The notes below the pieces were generated by a model. The model made no database searches and was not told where the DNA came from. It saw only the letters and a program-made list of their open reading frames with translations. 64,000 nucleotides of DNA from Leminorella grimontii ATCC 33999 = DSM 5078 (GTDB lineage Bacteria > Pseudomonadota > Gammaproteobacteria > Enterobacterales > Enterobacteriaceae). The translations under genes were made by a program, and so were the position numbers. The stretch is from positions 166,424 to 230,423 of the forward strand of contig NZ_AUUA01000005.1 of NCBI RefSeq assembly GCF_000439085.1. Direction: 5' to 3'. Within the stretch, counting starts at the first letter, position 1. Every line of letters starts with the position of its first letter. Shown one piece after another: positions 49,600 to 59,412 of this stretch.

Positions 49600-50243
49600 C
49601 GCTGGATCTCATCAAGGCTATCTTCTACGAGGTGTTGGGTATCGCCGGCGAACTCGACTACCCACCCCGGCGCCAGCCACGGGCTGTTTTGGCTTTCCAC
49701 CAGCGACAGCGAGCAGTTGCGCAGGCGCAGGCGCCGTTCGGCATAGGGCGGCAATCCAATCACGCAGCCAAGCAGGCTTCCTAGCGCGATACCGTGGCTG
49801 ACCAGCAGCGGGCGGCTCCCCTGAGGTAGGCGGATACACTCATCCAGTGCGGACTTCATGCGTTCAGTAAGCTCGGTGAGAGATTCGCCCTGCGGGATTC
49901 GGCCAAGCGGATTTCCGTTCAGGATTTGCAGGCGATGCTGCTCCTCTTCGGCCGTCAGACTATCCACAAAGCGCTGCTCGAGGATCCCCATATTTAATTC
50001 ACGAAGACGGGCGTCAAAAACCGGCTCAACGTTACAGAATTCGGCAATCAGGTTCGCCGTCTGTCGCGTGCGCCCGAGATCGCTTGCGATAATGTGCGTG
50101 ATCCCTAAATGCTTCAGCCGCTTACCCGCCTGACGCGCCTGACGCACGCCCTGCGACGTAAGTGGGCTGTCGGTCTGGCCTTGAATTCTGCGAGCAACGT
50201 TCCATTCTGTCTCGCCATGTCGAATTAAGTATACCTGTGTCAT
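49596..50243 (-). CDS. gpmB: Phosphoglycerate mutase-like phosphatase GpmB
   Basis: Histidine phosphatase superfamily protein, 215 residues, as E. coli GpmB (YtjC). The catalytic RHGETEWN is at 8-15 (His9) and the second catalytic region is [14 protein letters not shown]. It is annotated as a mutase by similarity; a phosphatase role is also likely. It is convergent with rob and divergent from yjjX. Confidence 0.93.
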   Translation of the reverse strand: MTQVYLIRHGETEWNVARRIQGQTDSPLTSQGVRQARQAGKRLKHLGITHIIASDLGRTRQTANLIAEFCNVEPVFDARLRELNMGILEQRFVDSLTAEEEQHRLQILNGNPLGRIPQGESLTELTERMKSALDECIRLPQGSRPLLVSHGIALGSLLGCVIGLPPYAERRLRLRNCSLSLVESQNSPWLAPGWVVEFAGDTQHLVEDSLDEIQR

Positions 50244-50294
50244 GCCTCTTATCCGTTATACTGTGAAAATTGTCTTCTTACCGCTTCAAAAGTA

Positions 50295-50828
50295 ATGAGT
50301 ATGTACCACGTTATTGCAGCTACCACCAATCCAGCAAAAATTAATGCGATAGGCCTGGCCTTTACCGAACTGTTCGGCCCCGACAGCTATAGGCTTGAAA
50401 GCGTCGAGGTCGACAGCGGCGTGCCAAATCAGCCTATCGGCGACAAAGAGACGCGCACCGGAGCGCGCCACCGCGTGATGTCCGCCCGTCAGGTTCGCCC
50501 CGAAGCCGACTTTTGGATCGGCATTGAAGCCGGCATTGATGATGATATGACATTTGCCTGGATTGTCATCGAAAATAAGCTTTGCCGAGGCGAGGCCCGT
50601 TCAGCCAGCCTGAAGCTGCCGCCGATAGTGCTAAAAAGCCTGCAGGAAGGTAAAGAGCTGGGCGATGAAATGTCGCGGCTAAGCGGTATCGAAAACATTG
50701 GCCAACAGGGCGGAGCCATCGGCCTGTTCACCGGCGGAAAGCTGTCTCGCACCAGCGTTTATCACCAGGCGCTGCTGCTGGCCTTCGTTCCCTTCCATAA
50801 TGATATCTATCAGGTATCGCTTGAGTAA
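50295..50828 (+). CDS. yjjX: Inosine/xanthosine triphosphatase YjjX
   Basis: Removes non-canonical purine triphosphates (ITP, XTP) from the nucleotide pool. It has 177 residues; conserved [15 protein letters not shown] (about 8-22), [18 protein letters not shown], and [13 protein letters not shown]. An ATG two codons later is an equally good start, and neither has a strong ribosome site. It is convergent with trpR. Confidence 0.93.
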   Translation: MSMYHVIAATTNPAKINAIGLAFTELFGPDSYRLESVEVDSGVPNQPIGDKETRTGARHRVMSARQVRPEADFWIGIEAGIDDDMTFAWIVIENKLCRGEARSASLKLPPIVLKSLQEGKELGDEMSRLSGIENIGQQGGAIGLFTGGKLSRTSVYHQALLLAFVPFHNDIYQVSLE

Positions 50829-50831
50829 TGT

Positions 50832-50857
50832 GAAAAAACCGTCCGCACAGCGGACGG
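50832..50857 (-). terminator. trpR terminator (shared with yjjX)
   Basis: CCGTCCGC-ACA-GCGGACGG perfect 8-bp stem between convergent stops; six T follow on the minus strand (trpR side). Confidence 0.88.
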
Positions 50858-50876
50858 CCTGTCTCTTCGCTTTTAT

Positions 50877-51176
50877 CTAACGGCCGGGAAGCAGCGTCTC
50901 TTCCAACCAGGCGCGAAACTCCGGCGCGGCGATTTTAAGGCTGTTCGAACCTCGAGTAATCGTTGCGATCCCCGCACCCAGCTCGCTTTTCAGCTCCCGT
51001 TGACTCATTTCGCCACGCATCAGCTCTTCTATAATCCTGACGCGCGTGCCCAGCGCTTCGCGTTCATCCGGCGTTAACAGCAACGTCAGCAAATCCTGCT
51101 GGTTACCCTTGGCAAACGACTTTTCCAACAGGTCGACGAACCCTTGCCATTCCTGCTGGCGCTGTGCCTGTGACAT
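50877..51176 (-). CDS. trpR: Tryptophan repressor TrpR
   Basis: Tryptophan-dependent repressor of trp, aroH and its own gene in E. coli. It has 99 residues (E. coli 108, the difference being in the N-terminal arm). The core [36 protein letters not shown] with the DNA-reading [10 protein letters not shown] helix is nearly identical. It lies downstream of slt as in E. coli. Confidence 0.96.
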   Translation of the reverse strand: MSQAQRQQEWQGFVDLLEKSFAKGNQQDLLTLLLTPDEREALGTRVRIIEELMRGEMSQRELKSELGAGIATITRGSNSLKIAAPEFRAWLEETLLPGR

Positions 51177-51261
51177 ATTATGAACCTCTGCTAGTGAACC
51201 ACATTGCTAGTACAATAGCATAAATGAGACTGAAAGACAGATTTTTACTCTTCCTTCATTG

Positions 51262-53193
51262 TCAGTACGCCCTGCTCCATTCTGCGTCGGTCATCACTAT
51301 GCCCGGCTGGCTCATAAAGCTGCGATAAAACAGATCGTAGGCCAGCACGTTTTTAACGTAGCCCCGCGTTTCATTAAACGGAATGCTCTCTACAAAAGCC
51401 ACAGCGTTAAGGCGGCCAGCGCTGTTATTAAGCCAGGCGCTAACCCGATTTGGCCCCGCGTTATAGGCCGCGGCCGCCAGTATGCGGTTCTGGCCGAACG
51501 TCTGGTAGGTATGCTCCAAGTAGGTGGTGCCCAATTGAATGTTGGTTTGCGGATCGAACAGCTGACTCACGTTACTGTAGGTGCTTATATCGTTCTGCTT
51601 CGCCGTATGCTTCGCGGTCGCGGGCATCAGCTGCATCAACCCACGAGCGCCTACCGGAGACTGCGCCTGAGGATTCCACGCGCTTTCCTGACGGGCAATC
51701 GCCATAGCGAAAGAAACGGATATGTCTTTATCGTTGGTTGAAGCCTTAAACAGCGTCGGATAGGCCAGCGGGAAGCGCTCCTGTAAGTGATCCCACAGCT
51801 TGGCGACGATGGTGGCCTGAACGCTCAGGTCAGCCCAGCCCTGATCGTAGGCATATCGGGCCAGCGCCTCCTGATCGGGCTTCGGCAGGCTTGAGATCAG
51901 ATTGCTCCACTCGCTGCGGGCAAGGTTATCCATCCCCCAGTACATCAGCTCCCTCACACGGTTGACCTCTGGCCGCTGCGTTAGCGCCTTCGTCGGCTTC
52001 ACTGCCGTTTCCAGCTTCACAACGTAGGGAACGCCAAGACGCTGCGCCGCCACCATGGGGTAAAAGCCGCGCTGGGTCATCAGATCGCGCAAAATAGCTT
52101 CGCCTTCGCTGCGCTTACCGCGCTCTATAAGCGCATCGGCACGCCAATAGCGCCATTCATCCTTCGCCGCGGTATCCGCCGACAGGCGATTAACCCACAG
52201 CGAGACGCCCTTTTTATCGCCTTCGCTAAGCGCAAGGCGAATGCGCCGCTCAATGAGATCCATGTCCTGACTGCGAGAAATGACGCCATCGCGCCAAACC
52301 GCCTGCTGAGCGCTGGCGGAGGTATTTATCAGCCGACCGGCGACGATCTCCTCTAACGCCTGTTTGCTCATCTTTTGCCGCTGGGCGATTTGCGGGATCA
52401 TCGCCTGCGCCTTGTCGACGTCTTTCCGCGCCGCTCTGGCAAACGCCAGGCGCGTTTCCTCTCGGGTGAAATCAGTCGGGCCAAAATTACGGGCAAACGC
52501 GTCCACCGTCATGGGATCTTTTTGCAGTTTGTTGAGCCCTTCCGCTATCGATTTATAGCTGGCGGGGAGTTTTTTCGTCAATGCGCTTACCAGAGACGTA
52601 TTATTTTCCCTGCTGGCCAGCCGAATGCGCTCCAGAACGCTTTCCGGCGTTTGCAGGCCCGCACTGCGCCAGGCGTCAAACAGCCCCTCACAGGAAGAAG
52701 GCAGCGATTTTCCACTTAGCCAGATAGCGCCAGCCTCTTTATACGCCTCTTGCTTAGCGCCGGTGGCCCACTTCGCATAGTAAAAGTTACAGCGAGCCGC
52801 GGTGGAGGTCGGCGCCTCCGTGACAAACTGCACGATGCCCTGCCAGTCCTGCCGACGCGCAAGCTCGTTAATAAAGTTGGTTTTCAGATTACGAGAAAGA
52901 GGCAGCGTCGGATAGCGCGTAATAAAGCCATTGGCCTGTTTAATCTCAAGCGCCGACAGATCCTGTGTCAGCTGGCGATACTCTAAATAGGGATAGAGCG
53001 GATATTCTCTGAGCGTAGGCAGCAGCCGGGCGACTTCATCCATCTGTTGTCCGTCCCAGGCGCTTTTAACCTGCTGATATCGCTCCCGCTGGGCGCTCAG
53101 CGAGTCCGCCCATGCGCTCTGCAGCGCCATCGCGGCCACCAGACCTACCGCTACGGAGCCATTTTTCATCAGTTTTTGCCAACTGTCCCTCAT
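51262..53193 (-). CDS. slt: Soluble lytic murein transglycosylase Slt
   Basis: Periplasmic exo-lytic transglycosylase (Slt70) that cleaves peptidoglycan and forms 1,6-anhydro-muropeptides. It has 643 residues: signal peptide to about residue 29 (SAWA), a long alpha-superhelical U and L domain, then the lysozyme-like C domain with catalytic Glu503 (IARQESAWNP), GLMQLMPATA and AAYNAGPNRV. It is upstream of trpR and divergent from ettA. Confidence 0.97.
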   Translation of the reverse strand: MRDSWQKLMKNGSVAVGLVAAMALQSAWADSLSAQRERYQQVKSAWDGQQMDEVARLLPTLREYPLYPYLEYRQLTQDLSALEIKQANGFITRYPTLPLSRNLKTNFINELARRQDWQGIVQFVTEAPTSTAARCNFYYAKWATGAKQEAYKEAGAIWLSGKSLPSSCEGLFDAWRSAGLQTPESVLERIRLASRENNTSLVSALTKKLPASYKSIAEGLNKLQKDPMTVDAFARNFGPTDFTREETRLAFARAARKDVDKAQAMIPQIAQRQKMSKQALEEIVAGRLINTSASAQQAVWRDGVISRSQDMDLIERRIRLALSEGDKKGVSLWVNRLSADTAAKDEWRYWRADALIERGKRSEGEAILRDLMTQRGFYPMVAAQRLGVPYVVKLETAVKPTKALTQRPEVNRVRELMYWGMDNLARSEWSNLISSLPKPDQEALARYAYDQGWADLSVQATIVAKLWDHLQERFPLAYPTLFKASTNDKDISVSFAMAIARQESAWNPQAQSPVGARGLMQLMPATAKHTAKQNDISTYSNVSQLFDPQTNIQLGTTYLEHTYQTFGQNRILAAAAYNAGPNRVSAWLNNSAGRLNAVAFVESIPFNETRGYVKNVLAYDLFYRSFMSQPGIVMTDAEWSRAY

Positions 53194-53474
53194 TACTACC
53201 CTCTCTTTCTTAACCGTTAAACGCGAATCAGTTAGGTCGTGCGTAAACGTATATAGTATAGGCTATCGCATACTCCATGTTTCGCTTTATCTGACGCAGG
53301 TTAGAGCGCTTTTTTATCATAGCGTTCAATGCGAAAGGCACTTTTACATTCGCTGCGGTTCCTCTTCTTCTAAGGTGTACCATAAGTTCGCGGATAAAAT
53401 AGACTTCCCACCGGGAAGCGCTACAATAGGCGGCAATTCTGTACACCACTATTTTATTGGATACCAATAAGGCT

Positions 53475-55142
53475 ATGGCACAATACGTCTATACCATGCA
53501 CCGCGTTGGGAAGGTTGTTCCGCCCAAGCGGCATATACTAAAAAACATCTCCTTAAGCTTCTTCCCCGGCGCGAAAATCGGCGTACTCGGCCTTAACGGC
53601 GCGGGTAAATCTACGCTGCTGCGCATTATGGCCGGAATCGATACTGACATTGAAGGCGAAGCGCGTCCGCAGCCCGGCATCAAGGTCGGCTATCTGCCGC
53701 AAGAGCCGAAGCTTAATCCAGAGCAAACCGTACGCGAGGCGGTTGAAGAAGCGGTCAGCGAAGTGAAAAACGCCCTGACCCGTCTGGACGAAATTTACGC
53801 CGCCTACGCCGAGCCGGACGCCGACTTTGACAAGCTGGCCAAGCAGCAGGCCGAGATGGAAGCCATCATTCAGTCGCACGACGGCCACAACCTGGACAAC
53901 CAGCTGGAGCGCGCCGCCGACGCGCTGCGCCTGCCGCAGTGGGATGCCACTATCGAACACCTTTCCGGCGGTGAGCGCCGCCGCGTCGCACTGTGCCGCC
54001 TGCTGCTGGAAAAGCCGGACATGCTGCTGCTCGACGAACCGACTAATCACCTTGACGCCGAATCCGTCGCTTGGCTGGAGCGATTCCTGCACGACTACGA
54101 AGGCACCGTGGTCGCTATTACCCACGACCGCTACTTCCTCGACAACGTCGCCGGCTGGATCCTGGAGCTGGACCGCGGCGAAGGCATTCCGTGGGAAGGC
54201 AACTACTCTTCCTGGCTCGAGCAAAAAGACCAGCGTCTTGCGCAGGAAGCTTCAGCTGAAGCCGCCCGCCGTAAGTCTATCGAGAAAGAATTGGAATGGG
54301 TCCGCCAAGGCGCTAAAGGCCGTCAGGCCAAGGGCAAGGCCCGCCTTGCCCGCTTTGAAGAACTTAACAGCGTCGAGTATCAAAAGCGTAACGAAACCAG
54401 CGAACTGTTTATTCCACCCGGACCTCGCTTAGGCGACAAGGTGCTGGAAGTGCAGAACCTGACTAAGTCCTACGGCGACCGGGTGCTTATCGACAACCTG
54501 TCGTTCTCTATTCCCAAAGGCGCTATCGTCGGGATCATCGGCCCCAACGGCGCGGGTAAATCCACGCTGTTTCGCATGATTAACGGCGCCGAACAGCCGG
54601 ATTCCGGCACCATCACGCTTGGCGATACGGTAAAAATCGCCTCCGTGGACCAGTTCCGCGACGCGATGAACGACAAGAAAACGGTATGGGAAGAGGTTTC
54701 CGGCGGTTTGGACATCATGAAGATCGGTAACTTCGAACTTCCAAGCCGGGCCTACGTGGGGCGTTTCAACTTCAAGGGCACCGATCAGGGCAAGCGCGTC
54801 GGCGAGCTGTCCGGCGGTGAGCGCGGACGTCTGCACCTGGCCAAGCTGCTGCAAGTGGGCGGCAACATGCTGCTGCTCGACGAACCGACCAACGACCTTG
54901 ACGTAGAAACGCTGCGCGCGCTGGAAAATGCCCTGCTGGAGTTCCCCGGCTGCGCAATGGTTATCTCGCACGACCGCTGGTTCCTTGACCGCATCGCGAC
55001 CCACATTCTGGACTACGGCGATGAAGGCAAAGTGGAGTTCTTTGAAGGTAACTTTACCGAATACGAAGAGTGGAAGAAGCGCACTCTGGGCGCTGACGCC
55101 CTTGAACCTCACCGCATCAAGTACAAAAGAATGACAAAATAA
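53475..55142 (+). CDS. ettA: Energy-dependent translational throttle protein EttA (ABC-F)
   Basis: ABC-F ATPase that binds the ribosomal E site and gates the start of elongation according to energy state. The ATG at 53475 (MAQYVYTMHRVGK) gives 555 residues, the E. coli length; a TTG 6 codons earlier is less likely. Two ABC domains with Walker A GLNGAGKST and GPNGAGKST, signatures LSGGERRRV and LSGGERGRL, and Walker B LLLDEPTNHLD and LLLDEPTNDLD. The interdomain arm for the E-site tRNA lies between. There are no membrane segments, as for all ABC-F proteins. Confidence 0.98.
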   Translation: MAQYVYTMHRVGKVVPPKRHILKNISLSFFPGAKIGVLGLNGAGKSTLLRIMAGIDTDIEGEARPQPGIKVGYLPQEPKLNPEQTVREAVEEAVSEVKNALTRLDEIYAAYAEPDADFDKLAKQQAEMEAIIQSHDGHNLDNQLERAADALRLPQWDATIEHLSGGERRRVALCRLLLEKPDMLLLDEPTNHLDAESVAWLERFLHDYEGTVVAITHDRYFLDNVAGWILELDRGEGIPWEGNYSSWLEQKDQRLAQEASAEAARRKSIEKELEWVRQGAKGRQAKGKARLARFEELNSVEYQKRNETSELFIPPGPRLGDKVLEVQNLTKSYGDRVLIDNLSFSIPKGAIVGIIGPNGAGKSTLFRMINGAEQPDSGTITLGDTVKIASVDQFRDAMNDKKTVWEEVSGGLDIMKIGNFELPSRAYVGRFNFKGTDQGKRVGELSGGERGRLHLAKLLQVGGNMLLLDEPTNDLDVETLRALENALLEFPGCAMVISHDRWFLDRIATHILDYGDEGKVEFFEGNFTEYEEWKKRTLGADALEPHRIKYKRMTK

Positions 55143-55167
55143 GAGAAGCCCGCCGCATTTCTTTATT

Positions 55168-55196
55168 ATGCCCCTGCCCGTCAGGGGCATTTTTTC
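55168..55196 (+). terminator. ettA terminator
   Basis: ATGCCCCTG-CCCGT-CAGGGGCAT perfect 9-bp stem followed by TTTTTTC, 25 bases after the ettA stop. Confidence 0.93.
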
Positions 55197-55246
55197 TCCG
55201 GCTGTGCCACAATATGACAACAGTTTCCCCACGCCAAGGGCCGTTT

Positions 55247-55891
55247 ATGCCGATAAACATTCTGCTTTTAGGCGCAACCGGACTTATCGGTAGCCATCTG
55301 CTGAAAATACTCACCGCCTCTGAAAACGTCGCGAACGTCTATGCGCCGACGCGCCGCCCTCTGCCCAGTACGGACAAGAAGGTCATAAATCCTTGCGGCA
55401 GCGATCTCAAAGCGCTTCTCGATGCGCTAGAGGCCCCGGTAAACGTCGCCTTCTGCTGTCTGGGTACTACCCAGAAAACGGCCGGCAGCAGAGCGGCATT
55501 TCGTCACGCCGACGTTACGTTACCGGTATATGGCGGCGCTACGGCGCTCAGATTGGGCGCGACTCACTATCTGGTCGTGAGCGCGCTGGGCGCTAACGCT
55601 AACTCATGGTTTTTCTACAACCGCACCAAAGGGGAAATGGAACAGCAGCTAATAGCTCAAGACTGGCCCCATTTAACCCTCGCTCGCCCCTCCATGCTGC
55701 TTGGCGAGCGCAAAGAACCAAGAACGACCGAGCTGCTGGCCGCTCCGCTGTTTCACTACTTTCCGGGCAAGTGGAAGTCCATTCCGGCAGGCGACGTCGC
55801 TAAAGCGCTTTGGCTTCAGGCACGTTCTTCATCGCCGGATGCCCTGACGATAATCGAATCGGACGCCCTGCGGGCCATCGCCGAACGCTGA
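55247..55891 (+). CDS. YraR-like NAD(P)-binding atypical short-chain dehydrogenase
   Basis: 214 residues from the ATG at 55247; an ATG at 55214 in frame overlaps the end of the preceding terminator region and is less likely. The Rossmann motif LLGATGLIGSHLL (5-17) is followed by CCLGTTQKTAGS, VVSALGANANSWFFYNRTKGEME and LARPSMLLGER, the pattern of E. coli YraR and the TIP30-like atypical SDRs. It carries the YxxxK-type FYNRTK segment. The substrate is unknown. It is not known to be linked to ettA in E. coli. Confidence 0.82.
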   Translation: MPINILLLGATGLIGSHLLKILTASENVANVYAPTRRPLPSTDKKVINPCGSDLKALLDALEAPVNVAFCCLGTTQKTAGSRAAFRHADVTLPVYGGATALRLGATHYLVVSALGANANSWFFYNRTKGEMEQQLIAQDWPHLTLARPSMLLGERKEPRTTELLAAPLFHYFPGKWKSIPAGDVAKALWLQARSSSPDALTIIESDALRAIAER

Positions 55892-55914
55892 CGCAAAGCC
55901 TCGCTCAATAGGTT

Positions 55915-56826
55915 TCAGCGGGTTATCGAATGCGCGGCCACCAGAGGATGGCTCAAAATCATCTCTATCAGGCGTTCCAGCGCGGAGGTATTGAGCTTAC
56001 GTTCCGGATACACCAAATACAGCTCGTTGCTTTGCGCCTGCCAGTCTTCCAAAACGGGAACCAGCGTTCCCTGCTCTATCGCTTCTGTCGCTAAAAAGGA
56101 CGGCAGCAGCGCGATTCCTCCGCCGGAAATAGCGCACTGGCGCGCGTACAGCAGGTTGTCCGTCACGTGGCGAGAGGAGGCCGACCAAAGAAAAACCGAC
56201 TTTCCTTTTCTCAGCGTACACTCTGACCACGCCCGATGCGTGATGCATCGATGCCGCTCCAACTCTGACGGATGCGCAATCTCCGCCTCGGTCGACAGGT
56301 AGCCGGGAGAAGCAACCAGACGGCGGGGATAGTTCCCTAAGAATCGCCCAATCAGGTTCGAGTCTTTCGGCTTTCCGGTTCTGATACCGATATCAAACCC
56401 GGCGGCAACCAGATCGGTCACGACATCAGAGACGTAAACCTCAACGGAGACCTCGGGATAGCGAGCTTGAAAATCCACCACGATTGGCGCCAGCAGCGTG
56501 ACGGCCAACCCGGCCGGCGCAGTGATCCGCACGCGCCCGCTCACGGACGACTTCAGCTCCTCGACGGCCCGTTCGGCCCGTTCTGCAGCCTGCAGCATTT
56601 CACGACAGTGGATTAAATAGCGCTCCCCGGCAAACGTCAGGCTAAGCTGCCGAGTCGTCCTCATCAACAGGCGCAGCCCCAGCTGTTGTTCCAGATGGCT
56701 AATACGCTGGCTCACGCTGGACTTGGGCAGCCCCACGCGCTTGGCTGCTACCGTAAAACTTCCCGCCTCTACAACAACGGTAAACAGCGCCATATCCTGT
56801 AGTTGTTTAAACACAATTGTTCTCAT
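55915..56826 (-). CDS. LysR-type regulator of the adjacent oxidoreductase gene
   Basis: 303 residues; winged helix-turn-helix (LQDMALFTVVVEAGSFTVAA, LPKSSVSQRISHLEQQLGLRLL) and effector domain from about residue 93 (GRVRITAPAGLAVTLLAPI). It belongs to the large CrgA/DsdC-like branch often paired with quinone or aldehyde reductases. It is divergent from the oxidoreductase at 56921, with a near-palindrome between them, so local and autogenous control is likely. Confidence 0.86.
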   Translation of the reverse strand: MRTIVFKQLQDMALFTVVVEAGSFTVAAKRVGLPKSSVSQRISHLEQQLGLRLLMRTTRQLSLTFAGERYLIHCREMLQAAERAERAVEELKSSVSGRVRITAPAGLAVTLLAPIVVDFQARYPEVSVEVYVSDVVTDLVAAGFDIGIRTGKPKDSNLIGRFLGNYPRRLVASPGYLSTEAEIAHPSELERHRCITHRAWSECTLRKGKSVFLWSASSRHVTDNLLYARQCAISGGGIALLPSFLATEAIEQGTLVPVLEDWQAQSNELYLVYPERKLNTSALERLIEMILSHPLVAAHSITR

Positions 56827-56840
56827 TTAATGAACATTAA
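56827..56840. promoter_or_regulatory. Candidate LysR operator
   Basis: TTAATGAACATTAA has 6-base inverted arms (TTAATG/CATTAA) and directly abuts the LysR start codon. A -10-like TATAAT for the divergent gene lies at 56846-56851. The place and symmetry fit an autorepression and activation site; this is inference. Confidence 0.4.
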
Positions 56841-56920
56841 GTTCTTATAATAGCATCTTATCACACCCCATCTGGGCGGATAGACTGAGAAACATCGTCA
56901 TTACGCTAAGGAATTACGCT

Positions 56921-57922
56921 ATGTCCAGATTCGCTATCGCTGTCGATCCTAAAAATCCTCAGCAATTTATTCGCATTGACCAGCCGGAGCTTTCTCCCGG
57001 TCCTTTAGACCTGCTGGTTGAAATTAAAGCCATCGCCATGAACCCGGTCGATACCAAAGTCCATGCGGGATTGAAAAAAAATGGGCTGCCTCAGCCGCGC
57101 ATTCTCGGCTGGGACGCTGCGGGCGTCGTTATCGGCGTCGGTTCACAGGTTCAAAACTTTACCGTGGGGGATGAAGTCTGGTACGCCGGCGACATCACCA
57201 AACCGGGCTGCAACGCGACGCATCAGCTGATTGACTCCCGGCTGGTGGCCCGCAAGCCGTCTTCCTTGAGCTGGGCGGAAGCGGCAGCCGTTCCGCTCAC
57301 GGCGCTCACCGCTTGGGAAGGGCTGTTCGAACATCTGAAAATTCAGGACGCCGGCGCAGACAAAACGCTGCTCATCATCGGCGGTGCGGGCGGCGTTGGT
57401 TCACTGGCAATTCCGCTGGCGGCGCTTAAAAGTAAAGTCCGCATCGTGGCGACCGCTTCGCGCCCTGAATCCGCTCAGTGGTGCCTTGAGCGCGGCGCTT
57501 CGCTCACGGTCGACTACCGCGACCTGAAGCAAAATCTGCTCAGCCACGGCATTAAGCAGGTGGACTATATTTTCTGCCTGAACGACACCGACGCCTACTG
57601 GAACGCCATGGGCGACATCATTGCTCCCTTTGGCCACATTTGCTCTATCGTCGAAAGCCACAAGCCGCTAGAGCAGTCGCTCATCCGCTCTAAGGGCGTC
57701 GCGCTACATTGGGAGCTGATGTTCACCCGCAGCATGTACCAGACGCCGGATATGGCGGAGCAGGGACGGATCCTGGAGCGCGTCGCCGCACTGATTGACG
57801 AAGACAAGCTAAAGGGAAGCCTAAGTACGACGCTGCACGGCCTGAGCGTTGACAGCATTACGCAGGCGCACCAAAAGCAGCTTGAAGGGACAACCATCGG
57901 CAAGACGGTTATTGTCTATTAA
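56921..57922 (+). CDS. Zinc-type alcohol dehydrogenase-like / quinone oxidoreductase (MDR) family protein
   Basis: 333 residues of the medium-chain dehydrogenase/reductase superfamily: N-terminal GroES-like domain with AMNPVDTKVHAGL and GWDAAGVVIGVGS, then a Rossmann domain with IGGAGGVGSLAIPLAAL (about 151-167). The zinc-ligand cysteines and histidines of true alcohol dehydrogenases are not present in the usual places, so a zinc-free NAD(P)H:quinone or enone reductase activity is more likely. Paired with the divergent LysR gene. Confidence 0.85.
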   Translation: MSRFAIAVDPKNPQQFIRIDQPELSPGPLDLLVEIKAIAMNPVDTKVHAGLKKNGLPQPRILGWDAAGVVIGVGSQVQNFTVGDEVWYAGDITKPGCNATHQLIDSRLVARKPSSLSWAEAAAVPLTALTAWEGLFEHLKIQDAGADKTLLIIGGAGGVGSLAIPLAALKSKVRIVATASRPESAQWCLERGASLTVDYRDLKQNLLSHGIKQVDYIFCLNDTDAYWNAMGDIIAPFGHICSIVESHKPLEQSLIRSKGVALHWELMFTRSMYQTPDMAEQGRILERVAALIDEDKLKGSLSTTLHGLSVDSITQAHQKQLEGTTIGKTVIVY

Positions 57923-57974
57923 GTTGGGCGCTTCTCTCCGGCCGACTGCGGCCCGAGAGAAGCGAAGCATCGCT

Positions 57975-59354
57975 CTACAGATCTTCCAAAACGGATAGCG
58001 CGTCAGAAAGCTTCTTCACACCGAAAACCTGCATATTGGGAATCGCCTTCTTCGGTGCGTTGGCAAACGGCACGATGGCGCGCTTAAAGCCGTGCTTGGC
58101 CGCCTCGATGATTCTTTCCTGCCCGCTGGGGACCGGGCGAATTTCCCCCGCCAGCCCTACTTCGCCAAATACCACCAGATCCTCCGGCAGCGGGCGGTCG
58201 CGCAGGCTGGAAACCAGTGACAGCAACAGCGCAAGGTCGGCGCTGGTCTCCATCACCTTTACGCCGCCAACGACGTTGACGAACACGTCCTGATCCGCCA
58301 TTTGTAGGCCGCCGTGGCGATGCAGCACCGCTAGCAGCAGCGCCAGTCTGTTCTGTTCAAGGCCTACCGCTACCCGCCTTGGGTTCGACAGCATCGAGTG
58401 GTCTACCAGCGCCTGGATCTCAACCAGCAGGGGGCGAGAGCCTTCCCACAGCACCATCACCGAACTGCCGGAAGTGATCTCTTCGCCGCGGCTTAAAAAA
58501 ATGGCCGACGGGTTGTTGATCTCTTTTAGCCCCTGTTCCGTCATGGCGAAGACGCCCAGCTCGTTCACCGCACCGAAACGGTTTTTGTGGCTGCGCAGCG
58601 TTCTGAAGCGGGAATCGGCGTCGCCGTCCAACAGTACGGAGCAGTCGATGCAGTGTTCCAAAACCTTGGGGCCGGCCAAAGAGCCGTCTTTCGTCACGTG
58701 CCCTACCATAATGATGGCTACGCCCTTGGTTTTGGCAAAACGCGTCAAATAGGCCGCCGTTTCCCGCACTTGCGCAACGCTGCCGGGAGAGGACTGCACG
58801 TCGGCCATGTGCATGACCTGTATGGAGTCGATGACCATGATCTTAGGCTGCTCTTGCTCGGCAATCAGGCAAATCTGCTCAATGCTGGTTTCAGACAGCA
58901 TTTGAAGGTGCTCGGTGGGAAGCCCCAGGCGATGCGCCCTCATGGCAACCTGCTGTAGCGACTCTTCGCCGGTAACGTACAGCGTTTTCATCTGCCCGGC
59001 CAGTTTGCACATGGTCTGCAACAGCAGCGTACTTTTACCCGCGCCGGGATTGCCGCCGATAAGGATCGCGCTGCCCGGCACTACGCCGCCGCCGAGAACG
59101 CGGTCAAACTCCTTAAAGCCGGTAGAAAAACGAGGAAGCGCCTCCAGACTTATCTCTGACAGCTTCTGAACCTTAGAAGCGCCGGAATCTCCCGCATAGC
59201 CCGAGAAGCGGTCAAGTCGGGCCGACGCAGCGGCGGCCAGGCGGATCTCGGTAATGCTGTTCCAGGCCTGACAGGCGCTGCACTGCCCCTGCCAGCGCGG
59301 ATAGTCCGCTCCGCATTCATTACAGACGAACGCGCGTTTAACCGGCTTTGCCAT
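57975..59354 (-). CDS. radA: DNA repair protein RadA (Sms)
   Basis: RecA-like ATPase that drives branch migration in recombination. It has 459 residues: zinc finger with Cys11, Cys14, Cys25, Cys28; Walker A IGGNPGAGKSTLLLQ near residue 96-110; the RadA-specific KNRFG motif (HKNRFGAVNE); and a C-terminal Lon-protease-like domain (GEVGLAGEIRPV). It is downstream of serB as in E. coli. Confidence 0.97.
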   Translation of the reverse strand: MAKPVKRAFVCNECGADYPRWQGQCSACQAWNSITEIRLAAAASARLDRFSGYAGDSGASKVQKLSEISLEALPRFSTGFKEFDRVLGGGVVPGSAILIGGNPGAGKSTLLLQTMCKLAGQMKTLYVTGEESLQQVAMRAHRLGLPTEHLQMLSETSIEQICLIAEQEQPKIMVIDSIQVMHMADVQSSPGSVAQVRETAAYLTRFAKTKGVAIIMVGHVTKDGSLAGPKVLEHCIDCSVLLDGDADSRFRTLRSHKNRFGAVNELGVFAMTEQGLKEINNPSAIFLSRGEEITSGSSVMVLWEGSRPLLVEIQALVDHSMLSNPRRVAVGLEQNRLALLLAVLHRHGGLQMADQDVFVNVVGGVKVMETSADLALLLSLVSSLRDRPLPEDLVVFGEVGLAGEIRPVPSGQERIIEAAKHGFKRAIVPFANAPKKAIPNMQVFGVKKLSDALSVLEDL

Positions 59355-59412
59355 GACGACTCCCCATTAACTCAACGTCTCCTAACAGTGCTGTGTAACA
59401 AAAAAGCCAACT

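Noticed and set aside
51177..51230. Possible trp operator upstream of trpR (two CTAG-containing half sites)
   Set aside because: The half sites are about 16 bases apart and directly repeated, not in the inverted, closely spaced form of a TrpR operator.
53228..53467. 79-codon minus-strand frame between slt and ettA
   Set aside because: No ribosome site or similarity; it covers the divergent slt/ettA promoter region.
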